A stretch of DNA of 64,000 nt, from the NCBI RefSeq assembly GCF_000147815.2, contig NC_015957.1, positions 3,100,001 to 3,164,000 of the forward strand, given 5' to 3'. Below the pieces are notes generated by a model. It searched no databases. It was not told where the DNA came from and saw only the letters and a list, made by a program, of their open reading frames with translations. This document shows positions 8,204 to 17,006 of this stretch, piece by piece. Numbering within the stretch: the stretch's first letter is position 1; each line of letters opens with the position of its first letter. Source of the stretch: Streptomyces violaceusniger Tu 4113. GTDB lineage: Bacteria; Actinomycetota; Actinomycetes; Streptomycetales; Streptomycetaceae. The position numbers and the translations under genes were made by a program.

Positions 8204-8399
8204 CCGTCCGTCCCGGCCCCTGACCACGTCCGGCGGCGGCCGCCGCGCGGGGTGACGGCGGCCGTCTTGGGCGGTGACGGTGGTCGTCCCGCGCGGTGCC
8301 GGCGTGCACAACCGTTTCGCGGTCCCACCCGTCGGCTCGGTACGATTCACGCTGCGCCGCATTCGCCGCGGTGAGCCATCCATCAGTCAGGAGAGACCG

Positions 8400-10379
8400 G
8401 TGTCAGACGTCCGTGTGATCATCCAACGCGATTCCGAGCGGGAAGAACGCGTGGTGGCCACGGGCACTACGACGGCGGACGTCTTCTCCGGCGACCGCTC
8501 GATCGTCGCCGTCCGCGTGGGCGGACAGCTCAAGGACCTGGCGTACCAGCCGGCCGAGGGCGACGAGATCGAGCCCGTGGAGATCACCAGCAAGGACGGC
8601 CTGGACATCCTGCGCCACTCCACCGCGCATGTCATGGCCCAGGCGGTGCAGGAGCTGTTCCCCGACGCGAAGCTGGGCATCGGCCCGCCGATCAAGGACG
8701 GCTTCTATTACGACTTCGACGTCGAGACCCCGTTCCACCCGGACGATCTCAAGCGCATCGAGAAGAAGATGCAGGAGATCCAGAAGAGGGGGCAGCGGTT
8801 CTCCCGCCGCGCGGTCACCGACGACGAGGCGCGCGAGGAGCTGTCCGCCGAGCCGTACAAGCTGGAGCTGATCGGGCTCAAGGGGTCGGCCGCGGACGCC
8901 GCCGAGGGCGCGTCGGCCGAGGTCGGCGCGGGCGAGCTGACCATCTACGACAACCTCGACGCCAAGTCCGGCGAGCTGTGCTGGAAGGACCTGTGCCGTG
9001 GTCCGCACCTGCCGACCACCCGGAACATCCCGGCCTTCAAGCTGATGCGCAGCGCCGCCGCGTACTGGCGGGGCAGCGAGAAGAACCCCCAGCTCCAGCG
9101 GATCTACGGCACCGCCTGGCCGACCAAGGACGAGCTGAAGGCGTACCTGGACTTCCTCGCCGAGGCCGAGAAGCGCGACCACCGCAAGCTGGGCGCGGAG
9201 CTTGACCTGTTCTCCTTCCCCGACGAGCTGGGCTCGGGCCTTGCGGTGTTCCACCCCAAGGGTGGTGTGATCCGCAAGGAGATGGAGGAGTACTCGCGGA
9301 AGCGGCACGATGAGTCGGGGTACGAGTTCGTCAACACCCCGCACATCACCAAGGCACGCCTTTTCGAGACCTCGGGTCACCTGCCGCACTACATGGACGG
9401 CATGTTCCCGCCCATGGAGTTCGAGGGCCAGGACTACTACCTCAAGGCCATGAACTGCCCGATGCACAACCTGATCTTCAGGGCGCGCGGGCGGTCGTAC
9501 CGCGAGTTGCCGCTGCGGCTCTTCGAGTTCGGCACGGTCTACCGGTACGAGAAGTCCGGCGTCGTCCACGGCCTGACCCGGGCCCGGGGCTTCACCCAGG
9601 ACGACTCGCACATCTACTGCACCAAGGAGCAGATGGCCGATGAGCTCGACAATCTGCTCACCTTCGTGCTGGACCTGCTCCGCGACTACGGCCTGAACGA
9701 CTTCTATCTGGAGCTGTCCACCCGGGACGACTCCGACAAGTTCATCGGTGGGCCGGAGCAGTGGGAAGAGGCCACCGAGGAGCTGCGCAAGGCGGCTGAG
9801 AAGCAGGGCCTGGAGCTGGTCATGGACCCGGGCGGCGCGGCCTTCTACGGCCCGAAGATCTCGGTGCAGGCGCGGGACGCGATCGGCCGTACCTGGCAGA
9901 TGTCGACCATCCAGGTCGACTTCAACCAGCCGGAGCGGTTCGAGTTGGAGTACACCGCGGCCGATGGCTCGCGTCAGCAGCCCGTCATGATCCACCGGGC
10001 GCTCTTCGGCTCGATCGAGCGCTTCTTCGCGGTCCTGCTGGAGCACTACGCGGGCGCCTTCCCGGCGTGGCTGGCCCCGGTGCAGGCGGTCGGTATTCCG
10101 ATCGGCGACGGACATGTGCCGTACCTGGAGGAGTTCGCCGCGCAGGCCAAGGCGAAGGGCCTGCGGATGGAGGTGGACTCGTCCTCGGACCGGATGCAGA
10201 AGAAAATCAGGAACGCGCAGAAGTCCAAGATCCCGTTCATGGTGATCGTCGGTGACGAGGACGTGACCAACAACGCCGTGAGCTTCCGCTACCGCGACGG
10301 CTCGCAGAAGAACGGCATTCCGATCGACGAGGCGCTGGCCGAGATCGCCGACGCCGTGGAGCGCCGGATCCAGGTCTGA
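8400..10379 (+). CDS. thrS: Threonine-tRNA ligase
   Basis: A 659-residue class II synthetase that charges tRNA-Thr. Domains in order: N-terminal TGS ([12 protein letters not shown] onwards), the editing domain with [21 protein letters not shown] (HxxxH, about residues 76-95) and its conserved Cys region, the catalytic domain with motif 2 and KAMNCPMHN (zinc-ligand Cys), and the C-terminal anticodon-binding domain. The start is the GTG at 8400, 5-6 bases after AGGAGAG; upstream in-frame codons to 8274 lack a ribosome binding site. Length is normal. The preceding 196 bases hold GC-rich inverted repeats but no T-box signature. A strong hairpin follows at 10411. Confidence 0.98.
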   Translation: MSDVRVIIQRDSEREERVVATGTTTADVFSGDRSIVAVRVGGQLKDLAYQPAEGDEIEPVEITSKDGLDILRHSTAHVMAQAVQELFPDAKLGIGPPIKDGFYYDFDVETPFHPDDLKRIEKKMQEIQKRGQRFSRRAVTDDEAREELSAEPYKLELIGLKGSAADAAEGASAEVGAGELTIYDNLDAKSGELCWKDLCRGPHLPTTRNIPAFKLMRSAAAYWRGSEKNPQLQRIYGTAWPTKDELKAYLDFLAEAEKRDHRKLGAELDLFSFPDELGSGLAVFHPKGGVIRKEMEEYSRKRHDESGYEFVNTPHITKARLFETSGHLPHYMDGMFPPMEFEGQDYYLKAMNCPMHNLIFRARGRSYRELPLRLFEFGTVYRYEKSGVVHGLTRARGFTQDDSHIYCTKEQMADELDNLLTFVLDLLRDYGLNDFYLELSTRDDSDKFIGGPEQWEEATEELRKAAEKQGLELVMDPGGAAFYGPKISVQARDAIGRTWQMSTIQVDFNQPERFELEYTAADGSRQQPVMIHRALFGSIERFFAVLLEHYAGAFPAWLAPVQAVGIPIGDGHVPYLEEFAAQAKAKGLRMEVDSSSDRMQKKIRNAQKSKIPFMVIVGDEDVTNNAVSFRYRDGSQKNGIPIDEALAEIADAVERRIQV

Positions 10380-10410
10380 TCCACTGCGGTCTCCCACGGA
10401 GGCCGGGATT

Positions 10411-10444
10411 CCGAGGGGCGGCCCTGACCAGGGCCGCCCCTCGG
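10411..10444 (+). terminator. thrS hairpin terminator
   Basis: Perfect 14-bp stem (10411-10424 with 10431-10444), 6-base loop, 31 bases after the thrS stop codon. Confidence 0.85.
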
Positions 10445-10482
10445 CTCTTCCTCACCACGGCCGGGCGAATATGCTGGCCCGC

Positions 10483-11037
10483 ATGACGAGTGAGCCGGAA
10501 CAGCAGATCGGAGTGGGGACGCCTGACGCGTTCCAGCGCCTGTGGACGCCCCATCGGATGGCCTACATCCAGGGGGAGAACAAGCCGACCGGCCCGGGCG
10601 CGGGCGATGGCTGTCCGTTCTGCTCCATTCCGGAGAAGTCGGACGAGGATGGCTTGATCATCGCTCGAGGCGCCTCCGTGTACGCCGTGCTCAATTTGTA
10701 CCCGTACACCGGCGGCCATCTCATGGTCGTCCCGTTCCGGCACATCGCCGACTACACCGAGCTCGCCGCCGAGGAGACGATCGAGCTGGCGGAGTACACC
10801 AAGGCCGCCATGACCGCGCTCCGTAGCGCCTCGGGTGCGCACGGTTTCAACATCGGCATGAATCAGGGCACCGTCGCCGGAGCCGGGATCGCGGCGCATC
10901 TGCATCAGCATGTGGTGCCGCGCTGGGGCGGGGACACCAACTTCATGCCGGTCATCGGCAATACCAAGGTGCTGCCGCAACTCCTCGCCGACACCCGTCA
11001 GTTGCTGGCCGATGCCTGGCCGCAGGCCCAGGCATAG
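10483..11037 (+). CDS. HIT domain hydrolase/AP4A phosphorylase-like
   Basis: A 184-residue histidine-triad nucleotide-binding protein. The triad HLHQHVV lies near residue 143, preceded by FNIGMNQGTVAGAGIAAH as in mycobacterial Rv2613c, described as a diadenosine tetraphosphate phosphorylase. CPFCSIPE near residue 43 gives paired Cys that could bind zinc. The ATG at 10483 (MTSEPEQQ) is chosen from remembered homologues; no clear ribosome binding site is visible and an ATG at 10471 would add 4 residues. The order thrS-HIT-...-pgsA-acyltransferase-pimA is the mycobacterial arrangement, here interrupted by two reverse-strand genes. Confidence 0.9.
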   Translation: MTSEPEQQIGVGTPDAFQRLWTPHRMAYIQGENKPTGPGAGDGCPFCSIPEKSDEDGLIIARGASVYAVLNLYPYTGGHLMVVPFRHIADYTELAAEETIELAEYTKAAMTALRSASGAHGFNIGMNQGTVAGAGIAAHLHQHVVPRWGGDTNFMPVIGNTKVLPQLLADTRQLLADAWPQAQA

Positions 11038-11057
11038 CCACCGAGCCGCATGCCGTA

Positions 11058-11097
11058 ATGGGGAAGGCCCCGGCCACGCGGCCGGGGCCTTCCCCAT
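11058..11097. terminator. Bidirectional terminator between convergent genes
   Basis: Perfect 18-bp inverted repeat (11058-11075 with 11080-11097), 4-base loop, placed between the ends of the HIT gene (+) and the membrane-protein gene (-). Confidence 0.88.
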
Positions 11098-11114
11098 ACG
11101 GTGCGTACGGCGGT

Positions 11115-12767
11115 TTACGCGTCGTACAGATCGGCCTTCTTCGGGGCGGCCTCCTGGATCTGCCCGCTGAGCGCCAGCGAGCGGTTGCCGAAGCGCTCGG
11201 TGTCCACGCCGTGGTGCTTGAGCACCCCGAGAGCCGCCTCATGGACCACCCGCAGCACCGGTGTGGCGGTGCGCAGCGCGTCGTCCGCCATGAAGCGGTG
11301 CCGCCAGGGCTTGTCCGCCCAGGCGTGCCGCAGACCGAACGGCTCGGGCAGGACCAGCTTGCCCCCGAGGTGGTCCAGTATCGGCGGGTACCAGGTGAAG
11401 GGGGCGCGCGCGGTCAGCCGCACGACCTCCTTCGCGTTCACCAGCGGCAGCGGGATGGACTTGGTCTCCCAGAACCGGAAGGTCTTGGAGACCGTCTTGC
11501 TGGGCGCCGACGGCTTGTTGTGGAACAGCGGATGGATCGGCCCCAGCGCGTGCCCGGTGACCTCGATCCGCAGCGTCTTGTGCAGCAGGGTCACCGTGAT
11601 CATCAGGGTGATCACCAACTGGCCGTCCCAGAGCACGAACTGCACACCCAGATAGTGCCGGTCACCTGCGTCGAACTGCTGCTTGTCGCAGATCCGCTGC
11701 AGCTCGACGCCCTTTATCTGGAAGCCCTCCTCCTCGGAGGTGCCGCCGCGCTCGACCGACTTGGCTCCCTCGCCGATCGGTGAGACCACCCAGTGACGCA
11801 CGGAGGGCTTGGGGAAGCCGCCGGTGTGCAGCGGGGTGCGCTCCAGCATGCGTAGCTGGTCATGGATCGCCCGTATGACGTCCCAGCTACGGAAGGGGTC
11901 GATCTCCTTGTCGGGGTCGGCCGAGACCAGGTCCTCGGCCAACTGCCAGCTTCCCCAGCGGGTGCCCATGCCCAATATGCCCTTGGGGCCGGCGTAGAAG
12001 ACCACATTGCTGTGCTGCTCGGCGGTGAGCTTGTGGAGCGCCTTGCGCAGCTCCTCGGCGGCGGTCTGGCCCGGGTGGTTGGGCACCGTCTCGGGCACCT
12101 TGGCGCCGATGCCGCCGCCCGAGAGCAGCCCGCCCCAGGAGTCCCGGAGCTCCTTGGCGGTGCGCTCGCAGATCTGCTTGGCGATGTACCAGCCGATCAC
12201 GGGGGCGACCACGACGCCGCGCAGATATATTCCCCAGAAGCCGCCGAAGGGCAGCTTGATCAGGAAGATGAGGACCATCACGCCGAGCGCCACCAGCAGC
12301 GCGGTGCCGAGTGCCCCCATCCGCTTGTCCTGGGCCCCGGCGATCGAGCGGCGGAGCTGGAAGACGCCGAGCCAGAGCAGTGTGCCGGGCAGGAACAGCA
12401 GCCCGAAGATCACCATGACGGCGGTGAGCCGGGCGTCACGGGTCTTGCGGATGCGGTTGGCGGCCAGACAGTGCTCGACGATCGTCTGCGGCTCTGTGCC
12501 GAAGGACTGGATCACCTGGCCCCGGCCGCCGCCGAGCATTCTCATCTGGACGGCGCGTGCGAACGCCTCGCCCAGATTCGGCTCGAAGAGCGACATTCTC
12601 GGCGCCTTGACCTCGGAGACCGTCCACTCCGAATTGGCGTCGAGCAACTTTGCCACGGGGCCGTCCCGGTAGGCGGCCGAGGCGAGTGCCTGGGTCGCTG
12701 CCGTCTGTCCCGCCGCTCCCGAGAGGGGAACCTGCGCCCCTGGACTGAAGTCGAATCCGTCCGTCAC
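11115..12767 (-). CDS. Conserved actinobacterial membrane protein of unknown function
   Basis: A 550-residue protein I cannot assign to a known function. The start is taken as the GTG at 12767 (MTDGFDFSPG), which has GGGGG at 5 bases; longer frames upstream are unsupported. Residues 1-110 are soluble; two or three hydrophobic segments follow (LTAVMVIFGLLFLPGTLLWL, then LGTALLVALGVMVLIFLI and a segment ending VVVAPVIGWYIA); the C-terminal 350 residues are predicted soluble and include FYAGPKGILGMGTRWGSWQL and many beta-strand patterns. From memory an orthologue sits at the same place in S. coelicolor (near SCO1529). It may be co-transcribed behind the EF-G2-like gene, although a hairpin lies between them. 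Confidence 0.8.
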   Translation of the reverse strand: MTDGFDFSPGAQVPLSGAAGQTAATQALASAAYRDGPVAKLLDANSEWTVSEVKAPRMSLFEPNLGEAFARAVQMRMLGGGRGQVIQSFGTEPQTIVEHCLAANRIRKTRDARLTAVMVIFGLLFLPGTLLWLGVFQLRRSIAGAQDKRMGALGTALLVALGVMVLIFLIKLPFGGFWGIYLRGVVVAPVIGWYIAKQICERTAKELRDSWGGLLSGGGIGAKVPETVPNHPGQTAAEELRKALHKLTAEQHSNVVFYAGPKGILGMGTRWGSWQLAEDLVSADPDKEIDPFRSWDVIRAIHDQLRMLERTPLHTGGFPKPSVRHWVVSPIGEGAKSVERGGTSEEEGFQIKGVELQRICDKQQFDAGDRHYLGVQFVLWDGQLVITLMITVTLLHKTLRIEVTGHALGPIHPLFHNKPSAPSKTVSKTFRFWETKSIPLPLVNAKEVVRLTARAPFTWYPPILDHLGGKLVLPEPFGLRHAWADKPWRHRFMADDALRTATPVLRVVHEAALGVLKHHGVDTERFGNRSLALSGQIQEAAPKKADLYDA

Positions 12768-12913
12768 CAACGCCCCCAATACCGCACGCTCTTGCGCTGC
12801 GACCTCAGCGTATCCGGGGTGTGCACCGCCTGTCGCCAGTGCGTGTGCGGCCTGTGGAAAACCCTGGTGGGGAAAGCCGCCCGCAGGTCCGCCGCTGGAC
12901 GGCGGACGGCAAA

Positions 12914-12949
12914 GGCCCGCCCGCCCCGGCGCGGTGGGGCGGGCGGGCC
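12914..12949 (-). terminator. Terminator of the EF-G2-like gene
   Basis: Perfect 14-bp stem (12914-12927 with 12936-12949) with an 8-base loop; on the minus strand it is followed by TTT. It lies about 50 bases after the EF-G2 stop. The remaining 12768-12913 region holds no recognised gene and is the presumptive promoter region of the membrane-protein gene. Confidence 0.75.
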
Positions 12950-13009
12950 GTGAAATACGCCCTGGACCGACCGTGAGATACGCCACGGGCGGGCCGTGAA
13001 CTACGCCTC
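12941..13009. repeat. Three 23-bp tandem units at the 3' end of the EF-G2-like gene
   Basis: Units 12941-12963, 12964-12986 and 12987-13009 share the plan GGGCGGGCCGTGAAMTACGC. The third unit contains the stop codon of the gene (CTA on the plus strand, TAG in the gene); the two copies read ATA there (TAT on the gene strand), so the stop itself is not preserved. Confidence 0.85.
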
Positions 13010-15208
13010 GGCGGACACCTGTTCGCGCATCCGCTCGGCGAGCTGGTGGGGCATCGCCTCATGCCGGGCGTAGCAGCGGCTGAACCGTCCCGTGCCGTGC
13101 GACAGCGATCGCAGATCGACCGCGTACCGACCAATCTCGATCTCCGGCACATCCGCCTTGATCAGGGTCTGTCCACCGCCCGACTGTTCGGTGCCGACGA
13201 CCCGGCCGCGCCGGCCGGACAGATCGCTCATGACGGCGCCGACATAGTCGTCCGAGACCAGCACGCCCAGCTCGACCACCGGTTCCAGCAGGTCGATCCG
13301 GGCGTCGGCGGCCGCCTCGCGCAGCGCGAGCGCGCCCGCCGTCTGGAAGGCGGCGTCGGAGGAGTCCACCGAATGCGCCTTGCCGTCCAGCAGCGTGACC
13401 CGCACGTCGACCAGGGGGTAACCGGCCGCGACGCCGCGCGCCGCCTGGCCGCGCACGCCCTTCTCGACGGACGGGATGAACTGCCGGGGCACCGCGCCGC
13501 CGACGACCTTGTCCACGAACTCGATGCCCGAGCCCTCCGGCAGCGGCTCCACCTCGAGCTCGCAGATCGCGTACTGGCCGTGGCCTCCGGACTGTTTGAC
13601 ATGGCGGCCGCGCCCGGCCGACTTCCCCGCGAAGGTCTCACGCAGCGAGACCTTGTACGGCACCGCGTCCACTTGGACTCCGTACCGGCTGCGCAGCCGT
13701 TCCAGCGCGACGTCCATATGCGCCTCGCCCAGGCACCACAGCACCACCTGGTGGGTGTCCGGGTTCTGCTCCAGGCGCATCGTCGGGTCCTCGGCGACCA
13801 GCCGGGACAGGCCCAGCGACAGCTTGTCCTCGTCCGGTTTGCTGTGTGCCTGGATGGCGACGGGCAGCAATGGATCGGGCATCTGCCAGGGCTCCATGAG
13901 GAGCGGCTGGTCCTTGGCCGAGAGCGTGTCCCCGGTCTCGGCCCGGGTCAGCCTGGCCACGCACGCCAGATCGCCCGCGATGGCCTGGGCGAGGGAGCGC
14001 TGCTGCTTGCCGAAGGGCGCGGACAGGGCGCCGACCCGCTCGTCCACGTCGTGGTCCTCATGGCCGCGGTCCTCCATACCGTGGCCGGACACATGGACGG
14101 TCTCGTCGGGGCGGAGCGTGCCGGAGAAGACCCGCACCAGGGAGACCCGGCCGACATACGGATCGGAGGAGGTCTTGACCACCTCGGCGGCCAGCGGACC
14201 GTCCGGATCGCAGCTCAGCGGCGGGCGTGCGGCGCCCTGAGGGGTGGTGACGGCGGGCGTCTCGCGCTCCAGCGGGCACGGGAAGCCGCCGGTCACCAGG
14301 TCCAGCAGTTCGACGGTGCCCAGGCCCTGTTTGGACCCGTCGGCGGCGGGCGCCGCCGCCAGCACGGGGTGGAAGCTGCCGCGTGCGACGGCCTTCTCCA
14401 GGTCCTCGATCAGCGTCTTGACGTCGATCTCCGCACCGCCGAGATAGCGGTCCATGAGGGTCTCGTCCTCGCTTTCGGCGATGATCCCCTCGATGAGCCG
14501 GCCGCGGGCCTCCTCGACCAGCGGGAGCTGGTCCTCCCGGGGCGGCGATTCGGTGCGCACGCCCGAGGAGTAGTCGAAGACCCGCTGGGTGAGCAGCCCG
14601 ATGAGGCCGGTCACCGGGGCGTGCCCGTCGGGCCCCGGCTCGCCCCGCAGCGGCAGGTACAGCGGCAGTACGGCGTCGGGGTCGTCGCCGCCGAAGCTGT
14701 CCCGGCACAGCCCGGTCATCTCCTCGAAGCTGGCGCGGGCCGCTTCCAGGTGTGTGATCACGATGGCGCGCGGCATGCCGACCGCGGCGCACTCGTCCCA
14801 GATCATGCGGGTGGCCCCGGTGATGCCCAGGGCGTCCTGGGCGGCCGAGACAACGAAAAGGGCCGCGTCCGCCGCTCGCAGACCGGCCCTGAGTTCCCCG
14901 ACGAAATCGGCATAGCCCGGGGTGTCCAGGAGATTGATCTTCATCCCGCCCCATTCGACGGGGACCAGGGAGAGCTGAATCGAACGTTGCTGCCGGTGCT
15001 CGATCTCGTCGTAGTCGGAGAGGCAGCCGCCATTCTCGACTCTGCCCGCCCGATTGACCGCGCCCGTCGCCAGTGCGAGGGCCTCCACCAGCGTCGTCTT
15101 TCCCGTCCCACTGTGGCCGACCAGAACCACATTCCGCAGGGAGCTGGGCCGGTCGGCCGCCGCTGCCCTTCCGGCGGCCCCTGGGGGTGTACTCGTCTTG
15201 TCGCCCAT
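13001..15208 (-). CDS. Elongation factor G-like protein (EF-G2 type) with degenerate GTPase motifs
   Basis: A 735-residue translational-GTPase homologue with EF-G domains I-V. G1 is GHSGTGKT (residues 31-38) and G3 is DTPGYADF (95-102). The switch I sequence is RSIQ instead of RGIT, and the G4 NKxD guanine-specificity motif is replaced by THLE (152-155). Domain IV is retained (CLGEAHMDVALERL, then VSLRETFAGKS). The start at 15208 follows GGGAGGCG by 6 bases. EF-G2 paralogues occur widely in actinobacteria alongside the true fusA and their role in translocation is uncertain; reduced or altered GTPase activity is an inference from the motif changes. Divergent from the PIP synthase gene. Confidence 0.88.
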   Translation of the reverse strand: MGDKTSTPPGAAGRAAAADRPSSLRNVVLVGHSGTGKTTLVEALALATGAVNRAGRVENGGCLSDYDEIEHRQQRSIQLSLVPVEWGGMKINLLDTPGYADFVGELRAGLRAADAALFVVSAAQDALGITGATRMIWDECAAVGMPRAIVITHLEAARASFEEMTGLCRDSFGGDDPDAVLPLYLPLRGEPGPDGHAPVTGLIGLLTQRVFDYSSGVRTESPPREDQLPLVEEARGRLIEGIIAESEDETLMDRYLGGAEIDVKTLIEDLEKAVARGSFHPVLAAAPAADGSKQGLGTVELLDLVTGGFPCPLERETPAVTTPQGAARPPLSCDPDGPLAAEVVKTSSDPYVGRVSLVRVFSGTLRPDETVHVSGHGMEDRGHEDHDVDERVGALSAPFGKQQRSLAQAIAGDLACVARLTRAETGDTLSAKDQPLLMEPWQMPDPLLPVAIQAHSKPDEDKLSLGLSRLVAEDPTMRLEQNPDTHQVVLWCLGEAHMDVALERLRSRYGVQVDAVPYKVSLRETFAGKSAGRGRHVKQSGGHGQYAICELEVEPLPEGSGIEFVDKVVGGAVPRQFIPSVEKGVRGQAARGVAAGYPLVDVRVTLLDGKAHSVDSSDAAFQTAGALALREAAADARIDLLEPVVELGVLVSDDYVGAVMSDLSGRRGRVVGTEQSGGGQTLIKADVPEIEIGRYAVDLRSLSHGTGRFSRCYARHEAMPHQLAERMREQVSAEA

Positions 15209-15414
15209 GTGTCTCGCCTCCCGGTCGACACCTTGCGATACTTCGAGCTTTCCACCGCTGTAACGGTGCGTCCATACGTCACACATGCGGCCGTAGCGCG
15301 CGTGGGGTCACGGAGCTGTCCGACAGGTGCACGGCGCCCCTCCGGGGCGTGGCTACGATGGGCGCGCCGGTGGCCTCTTGGCCACCCGGCCCGTATCGAC
15401 CCCCCGGGAAGGCC

Positions 15415-16083
15415 ATGCTGAACAAGTACGCGCGTGCATTCTTCACGCGTGTTCTCACACCGTTCGCCGCCCTGCTCATCCGTCTCGGGATCAGCCCCGA
15501 CGCGGTGACCCTTACCGGCACCGCCGGCGTGTGCGCGGGCGCACTGGTCTTCTACCCCCAGGGGGAGTTCTTCTGGGGAACGGTCGTCATCACGCTGTTC
15601 GTCTTCTCCGACCTGGTCGACGGCAATATGGCGCGGCAGCTCGGGCGCTCCAGCCGCTGGGGCGCCTTCCTCGACTCCACGCTGGACCGGGTGGCCGACG
15701 GCGCGATCTTCGGCGGTCTGGCGTTGTGGTACGCGGGCAGCGGTGACGACAATGTGCTGTGTGCGGTGACGATCTTCTGCCTCGCCAGCGGCCAGGTGGT
15801 CTCATACACCAAGGCGCGCGGCGAGAGCATCGGGCTGCCGGTGAACGTCAACGGGCTGGTGGAGCGCGCCGAACGGCTGGTGATCTCCCTGGTGGCCTGC
15901 GGCTTCTCGGGTCTGCACAAGTTCGGCGTGCCGCATATCGACATCCTGCTCCCGATCGCGCTGTGGATCGTGGCCGTCGGCAGCGCGGTGACCCTCGTCC
16001 AGCGGGTGGTGACCGTGCGCCGGGAGGCCGCCGAGGCGGACGCCGAGGAGCAGGCGGTGCCCCAGGGGGGCGAGACGCGGTGA
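15415..16083 (+). CDS. pgsA: Phosphatidylinositol phosphate synthase (CDP-alcohol phosphatidyltransferase)
   Basis: A 222-residue integral membrane enzyme joining CDP-diacylglycerol and inositol phosphate at the inner leaflet, first step of phosphatidylinositol formation. The CDP-alcohol signature is complete: SDLVDGNMARQLG with D-x2-D-G-x2-A-R, then G-x3-D-x3-D in GAFLDSTLD (about residues 62-90). Six hydrophobic segments fit the family fold. The ATG at 15415 follows GGGAAGG by 3-4 bases; longer upstream frames lack signals. Its stop overlaps the acyltransferase start (GTGA). The actinobacterial neighbourhood (acyltransferase, pimA) argues for PIP synthase rather than PG-phosphate synthase. 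Confidence 0.93.
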   Translation: MLNKYARAFFTRVLTPFAALLIRLGISPDAVTLTGTAGVCAGALVFYPQGEFFWGTVVITLFVFSDLVDGNMARQLGRSSRWGAFLDSTLDRVADGAIFGGLALWYAGSGDDNVLCAVTIFCLASGQVVSYTKARGESIGLPVNVNGLVERAERLVISLVACGFSGLHKFGVPHIDILLPIALWIVAVGSAVTLVQRVVTVRREAAEADAEEQAVPQGGETR

Positions 16084-17006
16084 AGGACAGGCTGACCGAC
16101 GCGCTGTACGGGCTCGGCTGGGGCGCGGTCAAGAAGCTCCCGGAGCCGGTCGCCGTGCGCCTCGGGCAGCGCATCGCCGACCGGACGTGGAAGCGGCGCG
16201 GTAAGGGCGTGCTGCGGCTGGAGGCCAATCTGGCGCGGGTGGTCCCGGACGCCTCGCCCCGGCGGCTGGCCGAGCTGTCGCGGACGGGCATGCGCTCGTA
16301 TCTGCGCTACTGGATGGAGTCCTTCCGGCTTCCGGCGTGGAGCCCCGAGCGCATACAGAGCGGCTTCGACGTCAAGGACGTGCACTATCTGGTGGACGGT
16401 CTGGCCGAGGGCCGGGGCGTGGTGCTGGCGCTGCCGCATATGGGCAACTACGACCTCGCCGGGGCCTGGGTGACCACACATCTGGGGGTGCCCTTCACCA
16501 CGGTCGCGGAGCGGCTGAAGCCGGAGTCGCTGTACGACCGGTTCGTGGCCTACCGCGAGGGACTGGGCATGGAGGTGCTGCCGCACCAGGGCGGGAGCGC
16601 GTTCGGGACGCTGTCGCGGCGGCTGCGCTCGGGCGGTCTGGTGTGCCTGGTCGCCGACCGCGATCTGTCGGCCTCGGGCGTGGAGGTGTCGTTCTTCGGC
16701 GAGCGGGCGAAGATGCCGGCCGGGCCCGCCGCGCTCGCCCTGCAGACCGGTGCCCTGCTGCTGCCGGTGACCCTCTGGTACGACGATTCGCCGGTGATGC
16801 GGGGGCGGGTGCATCCGCCGGTCGAGGTGCCGGGGGACGGGAACCGCGAGGAGCGGACCGCCGTCATGACCCAGGAGATGGCCGACGCCTTCGCCTCGGG
16901 GATCGCCGAGCACCCGGAGGACTGGCACATGCTGCAGCGCCTGTGGCTCGCGGATCTGGATCGTGGTCCTGGAAGTCCCGGAAGTCCTGGAATGGAGAAG
17001 CCTTGA
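16080..17006 (+). CDS. Phosphatidylinositol mannoside acyltransferase
   Basis: A 308-residue LpxL/HtrB-type membrane-associated acyltransferase that acylates the mannose of phosphatidylinositol mannosides (PatA in mycobacteria). The catalytic H-x4-D is in LPHMGNYDLAG (about residue 120), followed by VADRDLSASGVEVSFFGE and KMPAGPAALA typical of this family. It starts at GTG 16080 with a 4-base overlap with pgsA and ends with a 4-base overlap with pimA, so the three are translationally coupled. The C terminus carries a short Gly/Ser/Pro repeat (PGSPGSPG), a small tandem duplication in DNA. Confidence 0.92.
   Translation: MKDRLTDALYGLGWGAVKKLPEPVAVRLGQRIADRTWKRRGKGVLRLEANLARVVPDASPRRLAELSRTGMRSYLRYWMESFRLPAWSPERIQSGFDVKDVHYLVDGLAEGRGVVLALPHMGNYDLAGAWVTTHLGVPFTTVAERLKPESLYDRFVAYREGLGMEVLPHQGGSAFGTLSRRLRSGGLVCLVADRDLSASGVEVSFFGERAKMPAGPAALALQTGALLLPVTLWYDDSPVMRGRVHPPVEVPGDGNREERTAVMTQEMADAFASGIAEHPEDWHMLQRLWLADLDRGPGSPGSPGMEKP

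Noticed and set aside
8204..8399. T-box riboswitch upstream of thrS
   Set aside because: No T-box core sequence or specifier-loop arrangement was seen; only GC-rich inverted repeats.
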